Source of the DNA: Chromatiales bacterium
GTDB taxonomy: Bacteria > Pseudomonadota > Gammaproteobacteria > Chromatiales > Chromatiaceae
Length of the DNA: 9,015 bases
Direction: 5' to 3'
Assembly: GCA_024639625.1 (NCBI GenBank)
Contig: JAHEIA010000092.1
Location: forward strand, 1 to 9,015
In this document: positions 1 to 6,300 of the stretch, in pieces
Layout of the letters: every line of letters begins with the position of its first letter
Numbering within the stretch: the stretch's first letter is position 1
Program-made: the position numbers and the translations under genes
Notes under the pieces: generated by a model
The model's input: only the letters and a program-made list of their open reading frames with translations
Databases searched by the model: none
What the model was told of the DNA's origin: nothing

Positions 1-217
1 CTGGTGGTTCTGTCGGACACTTTTATTCGCTAGCCACCGACTGGAAAGAGATCAAGAAAGGTGATTGCACGGACGTCGAGCAGCGGCGCCTAGGAGCGCA
101 CGATGGGTGCCAACGCGTGGAGACGGTGCCCGGAGAAAGAGTCCCTGCGGATCGGCAGCGCGAGACCGGCGGCATCTCCGTTGGTTATTTGCTACACTAT
201 ACGTGTTGGTGTTCTAG
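1..217. other. Left-edge region upstream of the outer-membrane protein gene
   Basis: No supported gene. The first frame of the plus strand stays open only to a TAG at 31-33, so a C-terminal end of an upstream gene (last residues LVVLSDTFIR) could lie here, but ten codons prove nothing. The third plus frame is open from base 3 to a TGA at 219-221 (72 codons). Its predicted protein is rich in Arg, Cys and Gly, resembles nothing I know and has no visible start. The stretch just before 217 probably contains the promoter of the downstream gene. Confidence 0.4.
190..198 (+). promoter_or_regulatory. Possible extended -10 promoter element for the outer-membrane protein gene
   Basis: TGC followed by TACACT (190-198) fits an extended -10 box (TGN then 4 of 6 matches to TATAAT) and sits about 75 bases before the preferred ATG at 275. 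No good -35 hexamer lies 16-18 bases upstream, which extended -10 promoters can tolerate. This is a weak call made by inspection only. Confidence 0.25.
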
Positions 218-274
218 GTGAAATGCGCATACGTGGTTAATTTGCAACAAGAATCGGCGAGGAATTTTTTGACT

Positions 275-1123
275 ATGAAGCGGACGATGCGCACGAGAGA
301 CCTCGCGTTTGCGCTGGCGCTGCTCGGATCTGCGCCGCTTACGGCCGTTGCCGACACGGGTTATCAGGCCATTCACCCGATGATGAGCACCAGGTTTCAG
401 ATCGAAGCTGGGGCCATGTTCGCCAACTCGGATCCACGGCTGGAATTGGACGCCAGCGACGGAGAGGACGGCACCGATATCAGCGGAGGTATGCTCGGTA
501 TCGACGATGATTCCACGGCGCCCTTCGGGTCGCTGCGGTGGCGGATTACCGACCGCTGGCGCCTTGAGAGCCAGTACTTCGGCCTCGACAATAGTGGTTC
601 TCGCTACCTCGAAGATCCCATCAAGTGGGGCGATCTGGAGTTCGACCTCGGGGCACTGGTGAAAAGCCGGTTCAAGAGTGACATCGCGCGCGCCTTTGGC
701 GGGTATTCGTTCTTGAAGAACAATCAGTGGGAGTTGGGAGCCGGTGCCGGTCTGCACTACCTCTCCTTCGAAGCCAAGCTGTCCGGTCAGGCGACTATAG
801 ATGGTGAGTTAGCGGGGTATCACAAAGACAAGGCCGACGTCAGTGGCGTGGTGCCCAATATCGGCCTCTACGGCGATTACGCATTCAACCAACGATGGCT
901 GGTCCAGGGCCGGCTCGATTGGTTTTCCGCCAGCATCGACAAGTACGACGGCAGACTCTGGCGGGTCGGCGCGTCAGTCATCTATCATCCGTTCGAGCAC
1001 TTCAATTTCGGGCTCGGCTACGAGTATCTGGATCTCGATCTGAAGATCGATGCAAGCGATTGGAATGGCAAGATCGACTCGGACTATTACGGCCCCTCGG
1101 CGTTCATCGGTTTGACCTTCTAG
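275..1123 (+). CDS. Outer-membrane beta-barrel protein of unknown function, with signal peptide
   Basis: This 282-residue protein is predicted to be secreted and inserted in the outer membrane. The start is the ATG at 275, preceded by GAGGA at 259-263; an in-frame GTG at 218 would put 19 uncharged-to-mixed residues ahead of the signal and is less likely. Residues 1-26 form a classic signal peptide: basic MKRTMRTR, a hydrophobic LAFALALLG core, then cleavage after AVA before DTGYQ. The mature chain (about 256 residues) alternates polar and aromatic residues, as transmembrane beta strands do. The last strands are the clearest, for example GRLWRVGASVIYHPF and FNFGLGYEYLDLDLKID. It ends in GLTF, a C-terminal Phe typical of BAM-complex substrates. 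A central stretch with WRITDRWRLESQYF and SGSR resembles a proteobacterial barrel family I recall as uncharacterised. Pore, adhesin or structural roles cannot be separated. It converges with the glutamate synthase gene about 750 bases away. Confidence 0.85.
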   Translation: MKRTMRTRDLAFALALLGSAPLTAVADTGYQAIHPMMSTRFQIEAGAMFANSDPRLELDASDGEDGTDISGGMLGIDDDSTAPFGSLRWRITDRWRLESQYFGLDNSGSRYLEDPIKWGDLEFDLGALVKSRFKSDIARAFGGYSFLKNNQWELGAGAGLHYLSFEAKLSGQATIDGELAGYHKDKADVSGVVPNIGLYGDYAFNQRWLVQGRLDWFSASIDKYDGRLWRVGASVIYHPFEHFNFGLGYEYLDLDLKIDASDWNGKIDSDYYGPSAFIGLTF

Positions 1124-1168
1124 CGGTTCGGCGGCGGGCGCTGCTGATGGACCCCAAACACGAACCGC
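1123..1168 (+). repeat. 8-bp inverted repeat overlapping the stop codon of the outer-membrane protein gene
   Basis: GCGGTTCG at 1123-1130 and CGAACCGC at 1161-1168 are perfect complements separated by 30 bases. The left arm starts at the last base of the TAG stop. No T-run follows, so this is not a standard intrinsic terminator; it could be an mRNA 3' stem-loop or chance. Confidence 0.3.
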
Positions 1169-1654
1169 CGTGCCGCATTTGCGCCGCCCTATCTTTCAGT
1201 GACAGACGCCGATCGAAAACGTTAGTGCCAATCGACGACGCTTGCGCTACTGAGGCTCTCCGCGGGACGTGTTCGGCAGGCCATGAGAATCGATGGCAAT
1301 CCGATCGACTACGGACCCCTCGCCAAGGGTAGGCGCAGGCCCGCCCCGAGAGGCGGGCCTGGTGCGAGAAATTCTTTGGCTGCTACAGTGCGGCCACCCA
1401 GAACAGGACCGCCAAGGAAACTACGGAAACAGCGGCAACGACGCCGATCGTACAATAGGAACAGATGTCACCAAATTTTCGAGTAGTAGAGTTCATTCGG
1501 GCATTCCTCCAAATCCTGGTTCGGTAGCTAAACGGAAATAATTGCGAAAACGGTGTGCTCTTTGCGGCACGTTGTTATTAAGGCTAGTGGCTGGCGTCCG
1601 GGTGTCAATGATCGGCAGAGTATTGGTGGATGCCAATGAATGGAGGATTCGCAG
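1124..1654. other. Non-coding stretch between the outer-membrane gene and the small broken frame
   Basis: No convincing gene is visible. Short frames start at 1283 and 1293, but they lack ribosome-binding sites and run through a GC hairpin, giving Arg/Pro-rich sequences that look like noise. The stretch holds the inverted repeat at its left edge and the hairpin at 1336-1361. From about 1450 onward the sequence becomes visibly richer in A+T than the flanking genes, which suits a regulatory or recently acquired segment. A TG-T-TATTAA pattern at 1573-1581 might be an extended -10 element reading toward 1655, without a good -35. Confidence 0.45.
1336..1361 (+). terminator. Perfect 10-bp GC-rich hairpin, terminator-like but without a T-tract
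   Basis: CAGGCCCGCC (1336-1345), a six-base loop CCGAGA, then GGCGGGCCTG (1352-1361) form a perfect ten-pair stem. The bases after it (GTGCGAGAAATTCTTTGG) have no run of T, and neither does the other strand. It lies about 210 bases past the outer-membrane gene stop. It could be a transcription stop helped by other factors, an mRNA-stabilising structure, or part of an unrecognised RNA. The structure is certain; the role is not. Confidence 0.45.
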
Positions 1655-1784
1655 ATGCAACTCACGGAAATCGTTCAGTTAATAAGAAAGTGCGTCGACG
1701 ACGGCCATTTCCATCCGAATTGATCCAGATCAATGGAACGTGATTTATCTGAAGGATCCTGCGTGTATTGAATTCCAGCAGTAG
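1655..1784 (+). pseudogene. Small reading frame with strong ribosome-binding site, apparently broken by a one-base frameshift
   Basis: An ATG at 1655 follows GGAGG (1642-1646) at an 8-base spacing, the cleanest plus-strand start signal between the two flanking genes. The frame reads MQLTEIVQLIRKCVDDGHFHPN and stops at TGA 1721-1723. One base over, from 1722, it continues plausibly as DPDQWNVIYLKDPACIEFQQ to a TAG at 1782-1784. Joining the two by removing one base gives a 42-residue protein with balanced, protein-like composition, unlike the Arg/Pro-rich noise of other short frames here. I recognise no family. It may be a real 22-residue peptide, a decayed small gene, the 5' remnant of a longer gene, or an intact gene with a sequencing error. 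It is close to the 3' end of the convergent glutamate synthase gene. Confidence 0.35.
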
Positions 1785-1878
1785 ATCGATTTTCGACCCA
1801 CCGGGCGTATCGCGGTGGTCGGCCGCAGTCCCGTTGCCGGCTTGGACCTTCGGGGCGCAACAGGCTCCTCGGTCGGTT
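1785..1878. other. Short spacer at the 3' end of the glutamate synthase gene
   Basis: These 94 bases lie just past the glutamate synthase stop (minus strand, TAG at 1881-1879). I see no hairpin followed by a T-run in either direction, so the terminator of the long gene is not identified here. Confidence 0.4.
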
Positions 1879-3372
1879 CTACAATCCGCGCGGCGGGATC
1901 GGTCGATTTGGCGTGCTCAGGCTCAGAGGCAGGCGCGTCGCACCCCTCAGATAGTGGTCGATCGCCCGCGCCGCCTCCCGCCCCTCACCGATCGCCCAGA
2001 CAATCAGCGATGGCCCGCGGCGCGCGTCCCCAGCGACGAACACCCCCGGAAGCCCACTCATCATCGACGTGTCGGTGGCGATAGTCCCGTGGGGCGTTGT
2101 CTCCAAACCCATCCCAGCAAACGGCGCCAGTTGCGGACCGGCGAATCCGATAGCGATTAGCACCAGATCGGCGGCCACGCGGATGCCTGACTGCAACACG
2201 TGCTTGGTTGTGCGCCGGCCCGCTTGATCACGCTCCCAGTCGACCCGCTCGAAGTCGATTGCGTCGACATGGCCATCGTCGTCCAGGTCGAGAAAAACGG
2301 CCGAGTTCAGAGCAAATGCTTCCGCCCCACCTTCGACGATGGCGTAGGTCATTCGATAGTTCGCTGGTTGCGCGGGCCACGGATTATCGGCTGTCCGCGT
2401 TGCAGGCGGCATGGCGTTGACATTGACCTGGACGATCTTTGCCGCGCCCTGCCGGCGTGCGGTGGCAACACAGTCTGCTCCGGTGTCGCCGCCTCCCAGC
2501 ACCACTACCCGCCGGCCTGTTGCCTCGATCGGCTCGTTGACCGGGCGTCCTGCCTGGCGACGGTTCTCGCGCACCAGGTAGTCCATGCCGAAATGGATTC
2601 CCTTCAGTTCCCGGCCCGGAATATTCACGTCGCGCGGAGCCAGTGCGCCCACGGCCAGACACACTGCGTCGAACTCGTGGCGCAATTCATCCAAAGGTAT
2701 ATCAACCCCGATGTGGGCACCCGTGCGGAACGCGATCCCTTCGTCGGCAAGCTGCTCGACTCGCCGGGCGACGCGGTGCTTGGCGAACTTGAAGTCCGGA
2801 ATGCCGTATACCATCAGGCCGCCGATCGCGTCTTCGCGCTCGAACACGGTCACGTTGTGGCCCGCTCGATTGAGTTGCTGCGCTGCAGCCAGCCCGGCGG
2901 GTCCGGAACCGACGACCGCGACATGCCTGCCGGTTCTCACCTTAGGTGGTTGCGGTACGATCCAACCCGCTTCCCAACCACGGTCAACGATGGCCCGCTC
3001 TATCGTCTTTATCGCGACCGGGTCGGCGTTGATCGCCAGCGTACAGGCGTTCTCGCAAGGGGCCGGGCAGGCGTATCCGGTAAACTCCGGGAAGTTGTTG
3101 GTAGCGTGCAGTCGGTCCAGGGCCTCACGCCAGGCGCCTCGAAAAACCAGATCGTTCCACTCCGGGATGATGTTGCCGATCGGGCAGCCCCCCATGCAGC
3201 TCGGCATACCGCAGTCCATGCAACGTTCTCCCTGTGCGCGTGGCAGCGTTTCGTCCCAGGACGGGACATAGATCTCGTCGAAATCCCGAACGCGCTGCCG
3301 TGGGTCGCGGTAGGGAATCGGCGCGCGCGCATGCCGCTGGAAGCCGTTCGGGTGATTCTCGCTCCCAGCCAT
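1879..3372 (-). other. GltD (beta-subunit) moiety of the fused glutamate synthase
   Basis: These 497 residues (the usual GltD is about 470-490) pass electrons from NAD(P)H through FAD and Fe-S clusters to the FMN of the alpha part. The N-terminus aligns by eye with free-standing GltD: PNGFQRH then VRDFDEIYVP, CMDCGMPSC, CPIGNIIPEWND, HATNNFPEFTG and CPAPCENAC. The FAD-binding GSGPAG and the nucleotide-binding GGGDTG follow. The second flavin motif lies near the end (GVFVAGDARRGPSLIVWAIGEGREAA). A tail of about 20 residues rich in Pro, Ser and Arg follows the usual end. The domain begins with Met (ATG 3372-3370), as an independent gene would, but the only purine-rich site before it (GAGG, 3378-3375) is just two bases from the ATG, too close for efficient separate initiation. 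Confidence 0.9.
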
Positions 3373-6300
3373 TGCCTCGCAGGCGGCAGGAGGGGCAGCG
3401 ACCCGGATGTCGCTCTCGCGCCGGGCGCGCTCGAGCGCCCGGGCGTAGCTTTCCGGCATGATCTTGCGGAACTTGGCCAGGCTTTGCTGCCAGTTGCCGA
3501 GCAGCCGGCTCGCCATGGCGCTGCCGGTGCTAGCCAGGTGGTTCTGCAGCATGCGTCGCAGGCGATGAGCATCCGAAGGTATGGTTACCGCCTCGGGGTG
3601 CAGCGGCTCGGGACTCAAGTTGTTCTGGATACCCCCGTCCGGGTCGTAGATGTAGGCCTCGCCGCCGCTCATGCCGGCACCGAAGTTCCGGCCGATCGGC
3701 CCAAGGATTACGATCACCCCTCCGGTCATGTACTCGCAGCCGTGATCACCGACGCCCTCGACGACCGCCCGCGCGCCCGAGTTGCGTACGGCGAAGCGTT
3801 CCCCGGCCTGGCCGTTGATGTAGGCCTCACCCGAGGTGGCTCCATAGAGCGCCACATTGCCAATAATGACGTTCTGTTCGGCAGCGAAAGAGGCGTCGCC
3901 TGGTGGGGCCACGATGATGTGTCCGCCCGAGAGGCCTTTGCCGACATAGTCGTTGGCGTCGCCGAGGAGCCGCAGGGTGATGCCCCGACACAGGAAGGCG
4001 CCGAAGCTCTGCCCCGCCGAGCCGGTGCACACAAGGCGGATGGTGTCATCTGGCAATCCGGCGGCACCGTGGCGTTGCGTGATGGCGTAGCTTAGGAGGG
4101 TGCCGAAGGTGCGGTCGCGGTTGCGGATCTTCAGGTGCTGCACTATGCGATCGCCGCGTTCGAGAGCCGGACCCGTGTTTTCGATTACCGAGAGGTCGAG
4201 TTTGTCGTCTAGCCGATGGTCCTGCGCGCGTACCCGTCGCGGGATGTCCTCGCCCGCAGCGGGGCGCAACAGCTCGGAGACATCGACCGGGAAACCCTTG
4301 GCATGGCGAAACGGTCTCGCTCGTAGTCGGTCGACGCGCCCGATCATATCGTCCAGCGTGCGAAACCCGAGACGCGCCATCAGCTCGCGCACCTCCTCCG
4401 CGACGAAGCGCAGGTAATTAATAACGTGCTCCGGCGCCCCGGCGAACTTGCGCCGTAGCTCTGGGTCCTGGGTGGCGATGCCGACCGAACAGGTGTTGCA
4501 GTGGCACTTGCGCAGCATGACGCAGCCCAGTGCGACCAGTGGTGCGGTGCCAAAGCCGTATTCTTCGGCGCCGAGCAGGGCGGCGATCACGACGTCACGC
4601 CCGGTCAGCAGGCCGCCGTCAGCACGCAGTCGGACACGCGAACGCAGGCGGTTCTCCATCAGTACGCGGTGGGTTTCGGCCAAGCCCACCTCCCAGCCGC
4701 TTCCCGTGCTTTTGATCGAGGTTTTCATGGAGGCGCCGGTCCCGCCCGTGTCGCCCGAAATCAGGATAGCGTCGGCGCGCCCCTTGGCTACACCGGCGGC
4801 GATGGTTCCGACTCCGGCCTTGGCCACCAGCTTTACGTGGATCTCGGCGGCAGGGTTCGCGCATTTGAGGTCGTGGATGAGCTGTGCGAGGTCCTCGATG
4901 GAATAGATATCGTGGTGCGGCGGGGGGGAGATCAACCCGATACCGGGAACCGTGAAGCGGACCTTGGCAATACCCGCGTCGACCTTGGCCCCAGGGAGTT
5001 CGCCGCCCTCGCCAGGCTTGGAGCCCTGGGCCATCTTGATCTCGATCTGCTTCGCCTGCGCGAGATAGTGAGCGGTGACGCCGAAGCGGCCGCTGGCAAC
5101 CTGTTTCATACTGCAGGCGCGTTCCGTGCCGAAGCGTTCCACTTGCTCGCCCCCTTCGCCGGTGCCCGACTTGCCGCCGATGCGGTTCATCGCCACCGCC
5201 AAGGCCTCATGGGCTTCGCGGCTCAGGGCGCCGAAGGACATGGATCCGCTGGCAAAGCGCTCGACGATGCTGCTTACCGGCTCTACTTCCCCTAGGTCGA
5301 TGGCATCTTTGTCACGGATGGCAAACTCCAGCAGGCCGCGCAGGTTATACGGGTGTCGATCCTGGTCGTTCAATTCGGTGGCGAAATCCCGGTAGGCCGC
5401 ACGGTCGTTCTCGCGCGCCGCCTGCTGGAGTTTGCCGATGGTGTAGGGGTTCCAGTGGTGCCGCTCCCCATCGCGGCGCCAGTACAGCTCACCCCCCTGT
5501 TCGAGCATCGGGTCGGCGGCGACTGGGTCGGAATAGGCTCGTTCGTGGCGTTCCCGGGTCTCCCGTTCGAACAGCTCGAGTTCCGCACCGTAGATGGAGC
5601 AGGCGGTTCCTGTGAAGTACTCTGCTACGAACTCGCGGGCGAGACCGATCGCCTCGAATATCTGCGCGCCTTTGTAGCCCGCCAGTGTGGAGATTCCCAT
5701 CTTGGCCATGACCTTTAGCAGCCCGCCCTCTAACGCGGAACGGTAGTTGGCTTGCCACCGTCGGGGGTCGATCTTCGTCCGGCCGTTGGAGCCAACGGCG
5801 TCGAGGCTGCGGTAGGCGAGCCACGGGTGGACTGCGTCGGCCCCGTAGCCGAGCAGGGTGCAGATGTGATGCACCGCGGCCGGTTCTCCGGAACTCACTA
5901 CCAAAGCCACCCGCATACGGTGCCGGGAGCGGATCAGGTGGTGGTGCACCGCCGACACGGCAAGCAGGCAGGGAATGGGTATGTGGCTCGGGCCGATCGA
6001 GGTGTCCGCAAGAATCAGGATCTCGCAGCCAGCATGAATCGCTGCGATGCACTCCGCGCATAGCCGGTCCAAGGCCCGCCGCAGCGACTCGGTCGGGGTA
6101 AACGTCAGATCGATGTGCCGGGCACGGATGCCGTTTCGCGGCGCTTCGGCTAGTGCAGCGACAGCAGCCATTTCCTGGTCCGACAGGACGGGTGAGTCGA
6201 CCAGCAGCTGCCGGCAGTGGGTAGGTTGGGGCACGAGCAGATTGGGGCGACGTCCGATCGGCGCGGCGAGGGAGGTGACCAGCGCCTCCCGGATGTAATC

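Noticed and set aside
3..221. Open plus-strand frame running in from the left edge (72 codons)
   Set aside because: The composition (end reads LLHYTCWCSR) does not look like a protein C-terminus, and the promoter region of the next gene falls inside it. An open stretch of this length is common by chance in GC-rich DNA.
1283..1541. Two overlapping small plus-strand frames starting at 1283 and 1293
   Set aside because: Neither has a ribosome-binding site; both run through the GC hairpin and give Arg/Pro-rich or patternless sequence.
3370..3378. Internal ribosome-binding site producing a separate GltD chain
   Set aside because: GAGG ends only two bases before the ATG, too close for a normal initiation site; I keep the single-chain model but note it is not proven.
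2200..4095. Plus-strand open frame of 631 codons opposite the glutamate synthase gene
   Set aside because: It lies wholly antisense to strongly conserved GltB and GltD motifs, has no ribosome-binding site or recognisable domain, and is explained by the codon bias of the GC-rich gene on the other strand.
4921..4929. Run of seven G (C7 on the coding strand) in the glutamate synthase gene as a slippage site or sequencing frameshift
   Set aside because: The frame reads the conserved LISPPPHHDIYS motif straight through the run, so no frameshift is needed.
4501..5295. Plus-strand open frame of 264 codons within the glutamate synthase gene
   Set aside because: Antisense shadow of the FMN-domain region; the composition is low in structure-forming patterns and no motif is visible.
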